Source: Liolophura sinensis (lineage: Eukaryota > Mollusca > Polyplacophora > Chitonida > Chitonidae). From it: a stretch of DNA of 64,000 nt. Below are positions 12,425 to 24,760 of this stretch, in pieces (positions within the stretch are counted from its first letter, which is position 1; every line of letters starts with the position of its first letter). The stretch is taken from assembly GCF_032854445.1 (NCBI RefSeq), contig NC_088305.1, positions 3,761,152-3,825,151 of the forward strand, read 5' to 3'. The translations under genes and the position numbers were made by a program. Under the pieces are notes generated by a model. That model saw only the letters and a program-made list of their open reading frames with translations. It was not told the DNA's origin and searched no databases.

Positions 12425-15400
12425 ACACCTTGCAAACATGCATTTGTACTGAACTCAAAAATACAAGCTTGATTTTCTCGGGGGGTTGGGGGGTAGGGTC
12501 GGTTTTTATACTTGTCATAATCTAGTTTTGAAAAGACGGTTCAGAAATATAAATACAATGTGCTTGTGTGTAACCCCTCTGCTGTTTCAACACCATAATT
12601 CATCAACCTTTCATAACGTTTCATTTTTTTGGGGAAAACAGTTGTTAACATTTCTATTTGTTACGTTGGTGTGAGCATGAAAATCTTCAGTATTTAAACC
12701 ACTGCCATATGTTGCAACACATCAAGGCAGCATACTGTATTTCAACAGTACAAATATTGCCAGGACACATAAAATACATGTCAAATCTGTCAACCTTTTT
12801 TTCAGTCTTTTCCAGATTATGCCCAAATGTTCATCACATATGGCAACCGATTACTAAAAACTCATTCCACAATTTAACCGAACGGACCATAAAAACTTTA
12901 TATAATAAGTTTGTTGGCATTCATGCAATTACGAAGATCAACTATCGGGCAGTAACCCAAAGGGTCAAGCAGTGCTAAAATATTCAGATGTATAGAGCGG
13001 TACTCCATACTTTTCCAAGAGAGGAAGTACTGGGTAAGCCGACCGAAGAACATTTTTTTGAAAATACTCATCACTTAACTATTTTGGATCCCAGCAAAAC
13101 ACCTGGAAAATGTGCAGTTGATTCAGTTAAGGTGGTTGAGAAAATCGAAAGACAAACATGTACATATGCATACAGCATGTATAGACCTACTAGTACAAAG
13201 ATTCTTGTAGTTACATATAGAACTACAAGTATATGTATGTGCATGTCCATTGCACAGAATTATGATTTAAAATAATTGTTGTAACATTCTAGAATAAATT
13301 AATTACTTCAGCTCTTCCTCACAAGGAATAAATCTAATGATGCTCAAAGGTCTACATTTATTTATTACACCTCAACATGTAAGCCTACTGGGTTTATTTC
13401 AAAAACTCACTCATTGACAACTTTACCTTTTCATTTTTGTTTTGATAGCATGGGTTGCATTCTATGGTAAGTAATCTAATGCGACTGTTTTTTTTTTTTT
13501 TGTGTTTTTTTTTACCTGTCGAAACATTTCTCTGTACACGAACTGCCGTTTTGGGATCAAAACAGTTACGCTAAATCCAAATGGGGGTCTACATTATAAC
13601 ACAAAAATTTATTATTTGTGCTTTACTTATTGGCAGTATATCGTATAAATCTGAAATGTTTCTGAACACTAGCTGTTGTCATGATCGTAAACGTTGGAAA
13701 CTGGACCCTCGATGACACTTTAACACAGCACAATTACCTGACGATCGGTGTAGGCCTAAAACCATACACTGGGGGCGTTATTAGGAAGATTTAATGCAGT
13801 ACAGTAACAGATCTTGTTGCATAATAACCCAAATTTTTTTTAAGCCCTTGCTACATCTTCTTCATGGGAAACAACACAAATACAAATATCACAGTATTCA
13901 TTCTCCACGACTACGGGTACACATATCATAATCCTTTGCAGTAACCTTCAGTTTCTGAAAACTGACATGTCGTGGAGAGCGTCGCGCCCGTAAACTACTT
14001 TGGAGATCTACACGTACTTACCATTCTGACAGGCCCGTTTGTTTTATATCTCGCATGTACGCTTATAGCTTTCAGAAATTTAGACGTACACAAAATGCGC
14101 GTCCAGTTCGCTCTGTTTTAATTTTAGAAGCGTATCATCTAATTTTTAAGCGCATTTACGCCTGCTCACCCCTTACCTGTTGCACTGGGGTCAAGATCAA
14201 TGGCATACCCGCCGTCTTATAACTTCCACATTTTTTATTTTCTCCATTTTGGTGACTAACAAAGCGCTCCATTGATGTAAGGTAGGCCTAAATATTGTTA
14301 GGATCTGTTAAATACATGGACGTTGGGTACCTTACATAGAGTAAATCTTTTCAGTACATATGCTATCACAGGCAATGAAGGTACCGACTGGTACGTGACA
14401 TTCCTGAAAATACCACAAGTGAATTCGATAACCTTTCGTGACACGAAACTAAGCACTAATAAATGAAAATACGAGTCCAAACATAATTAAAATTTTTATT
14501 CAATTCTTAATCACAACATATAAATCCCAACAACCCTTTACTGAAAACTCGATGGTTTTTTGATGAACTGAAGGTGGGCAAATAATTCCTTTCTTAGCCA
14601 GAATAATTCCATATCCACAACACAAGTATTCAATGTCCCAAAATTGCATATGAAAATGGTTAATTTCCAAGAAGAACAAAGAATAACTGCTAGACTTGAA
14701 TGTGATGGTCACAGTGTCTGAATTGTAATAGTTCCCATCAAAGACAACACAAATAATGTCATAACCGGAAAAAGTGTTTGCAAAAACAAGTGGGAAAGTA
14801 TAGACACGCCTTATTCTTACATCAAGTTTTCCACACAAACTTTCAATACACACGAATGTACACAAATGATAAAATAATATGTTGAATCAAAAAAATTTTT
14901 CCCCAAGCAAAGTGGGAAAGGACAAATACACTTTATTCATACATTAAGTTTTCCACATAGGAGCTTTCAATAAACACCATAAATGAATAATAAAATAACG
15001 CTTTATCAGAAAAAGTATTTGCCAATTAAACGCAGTGGGAAAGTTCCATAAAGGGTCTAGCTTTAACATGTAGCATCAGTGCTGAACTTCATAATATACT
15101 GAGAGGCTTAATAATGGAGTATTGTGGCAGAGTAGACTAAGAGCCTTCTACAAGCACCCAAAGACATCAGCAGCAGAACAGTTTGACAGTTTATACCTGG
15201 CAGTAGTAGGAGTTGGATGCTAAAGCTTGATCACCACAGGTGTGACAGGGCTACAGTTTATAAAGGAATTAAGATTAAGACAACTTTAGCTATATAGTCT
15301 TACAAATGACTGTCTATTAAAAGGGTATTTATTTCGTGGGTTTTAAGCAAATACTTCAAGAATATTTTGAGATATAAACTTTGCTGCCAATTCTACATGC

Positions 15401-16872
15401 ATGCGGTCTACTTTCCAAGTACCTTCAAAGTACACAAAATTTACGATGACTATTTTGGGATATACGCTTTTTGCTAAACAGTCATGACCATCTCAATGAT
15501 CATCTCAATTATCAATACCCAACAGAATATTTTCCTGGCTGAAGAACCTTTCAAGAAATTTCAAGAAATAAAGGAAAAAAGACCTCACTCTTCCACCTGT
15601 TGGGCTTTATTTTTATGTTGTGTCTCAAGACTATAAAGCCAAAAACTATAAAATTTCTGAGAAATAAAATCAAATCTTTCTGATAGGCTATGTTTATCTG
15701 TTTACAAAAAGCCAGATGGAAAGAGCTGATATTTCTTATCATAAAAACAGGACACTTGTATAATTTTGCTAGTCCTCGTTGAACTCCCCTGTCAGCTTGT
15801 GGCTTATCTCCAACATGCCTGTAATGGAAGGAAACCCCAAACCAAACATGCACAGCTTAATTTATAATCCTACGAGACAGCTCTGTACAATATGGACAGC
15901 CTTAAACATCGATCTTCACTTCTGTGATAATCTACACAGCACAGTAAAACTAATCCACTCCAGTAACACGCTCTAAACTTGAATGTACAAATTCTGCAAC
16001 CAATTCAAACTGTATCTGCATGAAAGAGCAGCACTGGCTTGCTTATATATGGTTTGGGATATTCAGAAAAGTACCATTTTAGCTCCAGTTTAAGTACATC
16101 CTTAGTCTCCTGGCAGAGGTGTTGGTTTATGGTAAGACAGGGCCACACAACCACTGAGCACGAGAAGACCCGATGCAGTTCGTTGTCTAATTGTCGGGGA
16201 AATGGACAGGCCTCTCCCACACACCATGTCAATCACACTGCACACAAATTTCCTGACCACTTGAAAAGTGAAATTGCCTCAGAGATAACTTGGGACAATA
16301 AAGCCTCGGCGTAGCTTTCTGTGGAAGCACACGCGAATTGTAAATAGAACCCGGGTTTGACTGTGTGAAGTGCTGAGTTTTGAATGGCCCGAGGTAATTA
16401 CAAGGACAATGGGATGATACCGCGGGGAAAACAAGCCATTACGTGTGAGGGCGTTGCAGAGACCATCAGGTGACATGAAACGCATCCGCGACATGAATGG
16501 GGATACAAGTTGTTCAAATATGGAGCTTGCATGCGCCTTTCATAGGACCCTCAAGACACAGTCAAATGAACTGACAGTAAAAAAAAACTTTGACACAATT
16601 AAGATCTTTTGTATGAATGAAAGGATACCTAAGTAAAATGGTGGAAAGTAATTTAACTTTTGCATTTCGTAATTGTAAAAGTTTTATTTCTTGTCAGTTT
16701 TCCCCAGATCTAACCAGATTCTACAATAAAATGAAATATGAAGTTCACGGATCTGATGCATAATTATGGAACATCAGGTAAATGTAGAACACTACATACA
16801 CACATACAAACCAAAAAAAAACAAACCAAAAAAAGGGCTCACAACAGATATAATATTGTAAAAAGAGCTTAC
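12425..16872. other. Intron downstream of the last assigned exon
   Basis: No exon could be established, although the next PTPRN exon might be expected here. Three weak candidates are discussed elsewhere (about 15950-15993, 15776-15824 and 14029-14067). The interval 13.9-14.2 kb has raised CpG density and two good minus-strand splice-donor sequences (near 14027 and 14176). A poly-T run lies at 13488-13512. Confidence 0.4.
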
Positions 16873-16955
16873 CGGCAACCTTGGCAATACTGGAGGCATT
16901 GTAGATTTTGAGCAGTTCAGGGCTGATACGAAACGTGACACGGCCATCTTGTACG
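16873..16955 (-). CDS. PTPRN: PTPRN-like exon: ectodomain beta-strand and N-glycosylation site
   Basis: Exon of 83 nt, phase 2 at the 5' end and phase 1 at the 3' end. Acceptor TGTTGTAG|C, donor CCG|GTAAGC. It encodes VQDGRVTFRISPELLKIYN and then ASSIAKVA. GRVTFRIS matches PALTFRIR in human PTPRN and AVTFKVS in PTPRN2. The sequon N-A-S falls where the human proteins have N-L-S (QNLSLADV) and N-V-T (QNVTTEDV), so the glycosylation site appears conserved although this protein has about four more residues before it. It is the last exon that can be assigned securely; the next should encode the segment ending in the TGL/SGL-K-I-L-type motif. Confidence 0.9.
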
Positions 16956-17136
16956 CTACAACACAACACAAAGGTATACAAACGTTATTGTATTTTCTTT
17001 TCTTGTCAGGTCTTGTCAGTAACACATGCAGTATGTGTTTGATCTCAAGTTTGATCGCAGACAAATTAAGTTCCTCATTTTTCCTGATTCTGAGAGTTGC
17101 CCTGATCTTAAATAGAACGGACTTTTTTAGCTTTGA

Positions 17137-17202
17137 TTTATTTAATTACTTCATTGGTGTTTTACGACGTACTCAAGAACATTTCATTTAAATGACAGCA
17201 AT
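17137..17202 (-). mobile_element. V-SINE/RUDI-like SINE, 3' end fragment
   Basis: TTTATTTAATTACTTC tail, ATTGGTGTTTTACGACGTAC and TCAAGAACATTTCATTTAAA: the last 65 bases of the SINE in reverse orientation, just upstream of the exon at 16873-16955 in gene sense. Confidence 0.8.
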
Positions 17203-20200
17203 CATGAAACTATACCCAGATCTCTCACAGCCAGAAATTCCCACGTATGATAGCTAGGTTTATTTGGAGGGTAGAATGGAGAGATCAAGCTCTAAATATA
17301 ATATGTTTTGGCTTTACCTGCTTCTAAACTGCACTTTTGTTTTCACAAATGCAGTACTTACACTGTGTATATGTTTACATGGATAAGCATTTAATCATAA
17401 AATTCAAAGTGCTTTTGACTTTCATACTGCCAGTGCCAAAGAATTTTAATGCTACCATGCCCGGAGTTTTTTTTGATGGCATGAATGCAGATGCCCATGG
17501 GGATAATATTCTTTTGATTCTTTGAGGACAAATTCCTCACCACTGAATACAAAGACCCTTTCAGGCCTTCCTTGTTGACTGGAATACAATGACTTTCACC
17601 ATCACATTATACTAGTACGTGTTAAATTGCATGCAAATTAATTTGGCATGAAAAATAAACTGACATACTTATGTGACCATGTTAATTATAAAAGCATTCG
17701 CAAAGGAGATTTCATATAGTGTAGATCTCAAACCTTTTCCACTGCTAAGGCACTCTTTTCACCATACATGCCTACAAACATTATAAAGATAATGCCAAAA
17801 ACGATTTGTTTGTGCCACTAAAGATGCAGGTTTCATGAAACTGTGCAAATTATTTCTCTATTGTCCAAATTCCTCTCAGAATGTTTCAAAATATTGGTCG
17901 CAGTAGTGGCTGAAAAGGTTGAAGAATAAGGGTGTACACAGTACATAGTCATTTTCTGCAAGAAAACACATTATGAACTTCCAAACAATATCACAAAAAA
18001 TAAAAGTAATATTTTGCACCAATACTGACAGATATATGATGGACAAAGTGTAAAAGTTAAAGTTAAATGTCATCATGAAAGAGAGATAAAAGAGGATGAC
18101 AAAACATGTACAGCACCTTAAATGACCACAAATTTTTTTTATTCATTTTAGGTGTTTTGAGGTTTTGAGGTTTAGCTTGGAACATGGGATGATGTTTCAT
18201 TGGAAAATCGTAAAATAACATTTTGTGACATTTATTTGTACATTACAAGTATTAAAACTAACAAGGGCCTACATGTGCAAAGTGTAACGTAATGCTACTT
18301 CAACTATCCACTGTACCAGGTGTGTCTTTCTAAGAACCAGGTATAGAAGAAGCCAGAAGCAGCTTACAGGTTGTAAGAAGTCTCCCAAAAAGCTTTACTT
18401 GTAAGACTTAATTTGTCCTCCTGCTCCGTGTGCCTGTAATACGTGAGGAATTATCGATGGCTTGCTCAGAATTAATTGGGGGGAGATTTGCGACTGAAAT
18501 GCTCCGCATGATGTCGTGCCGTGGCATACATGCTGTTTCATTTTGCTCGATCAATACCACCGCAAGACGGAAAGACGGACGGCAAGAAGAGCTGATAACG
18601 GGACGCAGGCGATGGTCGCCTTGCTCGCAGTGGACAACTCAGCTGACATTTTAACAAATACCTCCATCTTAACACAGGTCAATGTAACAATAGCAGAGGT
18701 TCATGTCTCCGAAAAACCTCCCCTCGCAACCTCCCCTGGAAAAAAAACACCAGCACTAATGACAGGATCGTTCCTGGCAGCATGCAATGTTCCCAGAGCA
18801 GCTGATCTGCACAAGCAACGCTGTCGGATCAAGGCAATGTGAGCCCAGCTCAGCAAATCAGGAATCTCATGCCAAGATATCAGAAACTGCTCAGGTTTGC
18901 CTCCTCACATGCCCCAAAAAATGCCCCATGATGTGAACACCTTATGTGATATTATGAGCTGATAAAATAATCATGGCCGGATAGTTACTGAACAGTTGCT
19001 TTAGATTGAGGTCACAGTAGAAAAAAGAAACAAAGCTACACAATTCACATTAAACAGACATTTGGGCTTCAGAAACGAAGACCTAGCCAGCTAACAGACA
19101 TATTCATTCTGATCAAAGCATTTTTCAAACTTTGCTCTGCGTATATATTTGAAAAACATATGTTTTTTAAACGATAGGTGCTTTTTGTCGTAATTATATA
19201 TTTGACGACAATTTTTTATTATACACTTATATGAGAATTGCGGTCATTTTAAGAAATGTGGAAGAAACTGACGTGCCCGAAGGGTGGACTATAATGGCCT
19301 TTAACGTATTAGTGATGGATATCACTACAAAAAGAAAGAATTAAGCCTACAGCAATCAAGACATTTACAATGTTTTAAAGTGTACAAGTATACACGAATG
19401 TTTAACAATTCATGCAGCATAAATTCTTTGGTTGTTTCTTATACACCGTGTGTTATAGCTGTCACCAATTTGAACAAGGTCTATAATATCTCCCACTTTC
19501 TGAATTGCATGTACTCATTGAGATTCTTCAAGGCAAAAGACCTATGACAAAATGGACAAGGGGAATGAAGATGCTTATATAGGGTGGGGGGACAACAGCA
19601 GCGTTCTTATCGCACCTGCCTGCAGGGCCTTGTAACAGACAACAGTCAACCAGTATTCTATAAACCTTACGGCACTTCAGTATTTTATTGACTACACATT
19701 TTTTTCTCCTTGCACTATCCTCTTTCTCTTTATTTTTATTTTTTTTTTTTTGTTTTAAATTATTTTTTTAGTTATTATTTTCAGAAGGTTGTTGCTCTGG
19801 CATGGGGAGGTGTAACTAATATGTGGCCAATCTTGTCAGGGCAAGGTATTAAACAGCTTGAGTAACGCCAAACATACATCCATTTGTCAACGACCTCCCA
19901 AGCGCCAAACCACTGAGGGATTCTTATGAGGCCGACCCCCACCATTTAAATCCAGCCTTAGTGGTGAGAGCTACAGAGCCACATGCCAGCGCCAGCGATT
20001 AATTTCCGTAAAAACGACACTATTTTCCACACGTCATGCTTGATTTCTGCTCTGGCCGATCGGGCTCTCTTAAATCACTGAATGCTATATGATGAAGAAG
20101 TTGTACATAGTGAGAGAGAAAGCGCCCAATCAACGGAGGCAGCCAGGCTTTCTCAGGAAGCTGCTGCAGATTACGACTGAAGACTTATGCTTCACACATG

Positions 20201-20750
20201 ACAATGAGGAGGAAGTCAAATTGAGCAGCAGAGTGGCACTCTAATAACGATGGCTTTTCCAAGGAACAGAAGGAAATAATAAAATACAAGAGAACCAACA
20301 AATATGTTCTAGTATAAGCACCACTCTACGGCTCCAGTCAATCACATGCCTATTAATCACTACAGGTTTTCATTATTATATGTACAGCAATCCTTAGACA
20401 AAGACAAAGCAGTATCTAACCTTTTCCGGTTATTTTCTCCTTTTTGTTCTTGAACCGTTTATTTTTGAATTTTATAGAACATTCTTGATACCCACAGCGG
20501 CCCAACAAACTGCTGAAGTATTTCTCTCTCCACAACAAATCGACCTCTGACCAATGAGGTTAAAGTTTCAAATCTAGCTCTTGCTGCCTCGGCTATGTCT
20601 ACAGAGTAAGGGCGTTTAATTCTCTTCCTTGAGCACCAACAATTCATAAAGATTCTACTTGAGAAAATTTCATACAATGAAACCATATAACATCAACCTA
20701 GCTTTTGTGATGTGCACAATAAAACAGGTTATCTTTATTTCTGTGTTTAA
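17203..20750. other. Intron stretch without recognised features
   Basis: Between the last two assigned exons. The parts at 18430-18900 and 19860-20250 are less AT-rich than average and free of simple repeats. A poly-T run stands near 19735-19755. No exon or element recognised. Confidence 0.4.
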
Positions 20751-21024
20751 TTATTAATTTATTTATCTACTGTTTTTTTTTTTTTTGGGGGGGGGGGGGT
20801 ACTCATTGGTGATTATGCCATACCGGTACTCAAGAATAATTCACTTATACGACGGCTAGCTTTATGGTGGCAGGAAACCGGGCAAACCGACGATTATCCG
20901 CAGGTTGCTAGCAGTCCTTCCCATGTATGAGCAGAGAAGAAACCAGCATGAGCTGGACTTGAACTCACAGCCAACATATGGTGTGAGAGGCTCCTAGGTC
21001 ACTGCGATGTGCTGGTGTGCTAAA
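20751..21024 (-). mobile_element. V-SINE/RUDI-like SINE, nearly complete, with T/G homopolymer insertion
   Basis: Tail TTATTAATTTATTTATC, then a run of about 14 T and 13 G (20773-20800) inserted between tail and body. The order continues with ACTCAAGAATAATTCACTTA, GGCAGGAAACCGGGCAAACC (core shortened by a deletion), CCAGCATGAGCTGGACTTGA and the head to GTGCTAAACTCC. Confidence 0.87.
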
Positions 21025-22351
21025 CTCCACAGCAATAATTATTAATAAGTGAAATAACTTAACCCCTTTCCACCAACCTCCGCCTCCAACCGATTCAATA
21101 CGCCCATTTCAGCAATTATAATCTACGAGGAAAGCACTGCGACTTTAATGCATATAAGGAACATTTCTGAGTGGACGAAGCCCATAAATTTATACAGAGC
21201 AAAAGAGATCACATTAACCTGTGATTACTAGGATTAATAAACCTGATGGCTCTGGCATAAGACAATTATATTATAATAATGACGTCAATCTCAGTCCTAT
21301 ATCACCGCTATACATTTTCATCGGCTGCAAACTTGACATGTGGACATCTTAAATGTCATCCTTTTTTAAAAAAAAAAAATAGCTACCTCAGAAAAACAGA
21401 AAGCTCTAAGCACAATGAAGCAGTCCATTAAAACACGTAAGGTCGTTTCTTCTTCAGTAGTTCTAGTCTGCATGGATTTGATCTCACACTGTTCACAATG
21501 GTATAAAGAATTAACCTCGTGAGTCACGATGCTGCCCAAGCTCTCTTTAAACCGCTTGGCCAGCCCAACAATAAAAACATGTTAACTTTTTTCTAATAAA
21601 AATATTTTAAGGATGCATGCATGGTCTCAGAGACTTATCGTTGAATTTGTGTTTTTTCTTTGGTTTTTCAGGTATAAAGCTCAGGTACTATATTGAATAC
21701 ATGTAACCAGCTGATTTCTGTAACACCAAACTACCGTCTTGGTGAAAAAGTCCACCGAGCGATATAAAATGAAGAACAAGGGCCGAGGTCTGACTCAAAC
21801 TGCTAAACAGAACACTCTACCAGCTATTCTGACTTTGTACTTGATTCTCCTCCCCCTCCCACTTCCCCTACCCCACAAACACACTACCACAACCATCAGT
21901 AATTATGTACAGCCTTCACCGGAAGCAGATTTCACTCTATTTATTGTCGAGGTGGCGAGTAATAACCAAGTTCAATTTGTCACAGCCAAATAACAGCCGT
22001 ATCTTGCTTTTTCATATGTCAGCCGTCTTCTAATGCGCAGGGACGCGCACAATACAATTGAAGCCCACATTTGACACCAGCCAGATTCAGCACCTGGTCT
22101 GCGGAGGTACTTTTGATGTCTACAGGAAATGAGTAGCATCTCAGAAGCCTAAACAGAACCGCGTACCTCTCCGGTAGTCACCGAATATCAATCGCCTGAA
22201 GGAAACCCACACACTCTCAGCTATCTTAAAGTTTATAAAGCCAGAAGACTGTCTGTGTGTTGACATTTATGAAATATCGATCTAACATCTAACCACCATC
22301 ATTCCCCACCCTCCCTACCCCCACTCAACACACTCGCACAAGATTTTTGTA
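21025..22351. other. Intron stretch without recognised features
   Basis: Nothing recognised apart from short poly-A at 21368-21380. 22010-22220 is somewhat GC-richer. Confidence 0.4.
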
Positions 22352-22392
22352 GAGACTGATGAGATTGTTTAATGCCACACTCAAGAATTTTG
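22352..22392 (-). mobile_element. SINE 3' end relic
   Basis: GAGATTGTTTAATGCCACAC followed by TCAAGAATTTTGC is a diverged form of the SINE 3' end (GATTGGTGTTTTACGCCGTA, CTCAAGAATATTTC). Confidence 0.5.
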
Positions 22393-23323
22393 CACCGAGG
22401 ATACCATGGTGCAAAGTTTCATTATCAGAGGAAATGGAAGAGCTCTGGTTCAAAACAAATGAGCCTTTGGCAAACGCTTTGTGAACTTTATCACATGCGC
22501 CATGAGTCATAGTGGAAGACAAGTGAAATTCATACAAGATCTCACCACTTAAGACTCCAAGACCAATAAAAACAGGGAAGTCTTAAAAACTGTCAATGCA
22601 TGTGTCTATGCATATAATAATTAGGAATGTCTGCCAAAATTTGCCAAATTACATGAAAATACATGAATACTGCAGCAAAAATTTGTATGAAAGAGCACTG
22701 ATACAGCAATTAAATCTTAATATTCTTATCGTCTGGGGATTCATTCTTTTACTTCCTTTTTTTTCTGCTGTAGGAATTGGTCATGAATGCAGGGAATATT
22801 TAATTGTCTCATGTTGTAGATGTATTCATCCCAGTACTAAATTATAATTATTTCCACTAAGACCCATAGATTCTTATACCTGAATTGATAGCGAAAATTA
22901 TATATACACATATAAATACATAGATATGTACAAGATGACAGCAAACAAACCCACACAAAGAGGGACAAACGGATAGATTATAAAGTGACCATACTGCACA
23001 TTTAAACGGATATATAATCATTTTTGATTGGCTGGTGCATAGGGAGATATAGGGAAGTCCAGGTTATGAATAGCCCATAGATCGAGAAGCTGAATTTTCT
23101 AGGTATGGCAGATTTATTCAAGCGTGACCAATCCTGCAGCATTTAACTCAAGAAAACCTATCTCCGTGGTCAGACTGTCAGCCAATCAGCGTCAATTCTG
23201 TATCCCTTTTCAAAAGGACTTTTTATTTATTTATTTATTTAAATTTATGATTCACAGAAGGAGCAACTCAGACATCACAGATGGTAGGCAAGATTCTGCT
23301 GATTCTGACTTCTGGAGACTTAC

Positions 23324-23407
23324 TCTGTGACTGTCAAAGATTGCGGAGGGATTCCCAACACTGTCTCCAAAGATCCCACCAGTTTCTTCCCTTCCTCCAG
23401 ACTCACG
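23324..23407 (-). CDS. PTPRN: PTPRN-like exon: ectodomain helix 1
   Basis: Exon of 84 nt, phase 2 at both ends. Acceptor TTCTTTGCAG|C, donor GA|GTAAGT. It encodes VSLEEGKKLVGSLETVLGIP followed by PQSLTVT. This matches PTPRN2 [20 protein letters not shown] position by position: EEG, a basic pair, LV, then LG/LQ, I/V and P. It is the first helix of the mature ectodomain fold. The short size, both phases and the spacing to the neighbouring exons agree. A (CA)n microsatellite lies about 180 bp upstream of the acceptor in the intron, and a 5'-truncated SINE lies about 440 bp upstream. Confidence 0.92.
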
Positions 23408-23583
23408 CTGCAAAGAAGAACAAGTTCATTATTTCCTAATGGTATAAGCTCAGTCAATTTACAATGAAACTATTCTTCCCCATTGCCTTCATACACAACA
23501 CAAATTAATAATATGGAAAACACACAAATCATTCAGTGTCACATAAAAATATGCATCAAGTATAACATGACAGCATCATGCAG

Positions 23584-23585
<2 letters not shown>

Positions 23586-23638
<53 letters not shown>

Positions 23639-23672
23639 ACATACATGCACATTAACATACATACATACATAC
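23586..23672. repeat. (CA)n and (CATA)n microsatellite
   Basis: About 24 CA dinucleotides followed by imperfect CATA repeats. It lies in the intron about 180 bp upstream (gene sense) of the acceptor of the exon at 23324-23407. Confidence 0.95.
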
Positions 23673-23842
23673 AAAAGAATAATGCAGCCCCCTGTAACTG
23701 TCCCAAACAGCAGGTGTAACAGGGTAGTGGGACAAGGCCCATCACCGACCCCTTCCCGCCCAGCCTGCTGGCTGGAATCCTCTTCGCACACGTACAAAAC
23801 ACAAACCAAGTGAGCTGGAGATGGCCTCTTTCCCCAACCTGT

Positions 23843-24008
23843 TTCATTCATTTATTTGACCGGTGTTTTACGCTGTACTTAACAATATTTCGCTTAGATG
23901 TCATCGACCAGCATTCTGGTGGAAAGAAACAGGGCAGAGCCCAGGCGCAACCCACAACCATCCGCAGGTTGCTGACAGACTTTCGCATGTATGGGCAGAG
24001 AGGACATC
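23843..24008 (-). mobile_element. V-SINE/RUDI-like SINE, 5'-truncated
   Basis: Tail TTCATTTATTTGACC, CGGTGTTTTACGCTGTACTT, CAGGGCAGAGCCCAGGCGCA core and CCATCCGCAGGTTGCTGACA, ending near GTATGGGCAGAGAGG. The tRNA-like head is missing. Confidence 0.87.
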
Positions 24009-24552
24009 CCTTGTCTTGTTTCAACGATGCACAAAAAAAAATATAAAAGCATGCCAAGAGTCCGTAAATTGGACTAAATTTGTGCGCAATATGATGTATG
24101 GTAAACACGAGAGACTAGCTGGTGAAGCATCATGGGAATTTAGGTGCCAGGTCTGACATTTGTATACCACTTGTACAGCATGAAAGGGGCTCGTCTGTGT
24201 TGAAAATCATGAAGACGCATCCCCAAAACAACCTAAAATACCAGGGGCTATATTCATCAACCCTTTTAAAATTTAAAGTCAAAATTTCAAATGCAGCTAG
24301 ATGTACATGTATGATTAAATAGGTTGCTCTAAGTGTTTTTAATTTGTAAACCAATTCCCCATGGCAAAACACTATACCAACCGTCATTTGAGCTATTTGC
24401 TATCTTCAGTTTGACTTCTTAACTGCTTGCAATCTATGATTTATGTCTTAAGTTGCTTGTTAAATACCAACCCTATAATTCCCATCAGGAATATATACAA
24501 CAAATAGTACATAAACAAACTTAAAAATACAGAAAAATGGGACATCTACACT

Positions 24553-24760
24553 ATGGGGGGGGGGGGGGAGTGGAATGTGAAGAGGGGGTGGAATGGGAAC
24601 AGGGGTGGAATGAGAAGGGGTGGGGGTGGTGGTCTGGAATGAGAAGGGGAAAAGGGGTGGGGGATGTCATGGGAAGGGGTGGGGGAGTGGAATGCGAAGG
24701 GGGGTGGGATGTGAACGGGTGGGGGTGAGGTCTGGAATGGGAAGTGGAAGGGAATGGTAC
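24553..24760. repeat. G-rich degenerate repeat
   Basis: Irregular repeats of GGAATG-GAAGGGG-TGGGGG type, all purine-rich on the plus strand with many runs of three or more G. Unit length varies, so it is closer to low-complexity DNA than to a regular minisatellite. Confidence 0.85.

Noticed and set aside
14029-14067. Minus-strand AYMRDIKQTGLSE before an excellent GTAAGT donor
   Set aside because: TGL recalls the PTPRN motif, but the acceptor (GCTATAAG) lacks a pyrimidine tract and the segment is too short.
15776-15824. Minus-strand acceptor CTTCCATTACAG followed by GMLEISHKLTGEFNED and a stop
   Set aside because: The acceptor is good and the phase fits, but no donor precedes the stop and the sequence does not continue into the expected TGLxIL-type motif. 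Spacing to TG is four residues short. It could only be an alternative terminal exon, without evidence.
22088-22108. REST/RE1-like left half-site TTCAGCACC
   Set aside because: The right half (GGTCTGCGG) does not fit the RE1 consensus, and a nine-base match is expected by chance.
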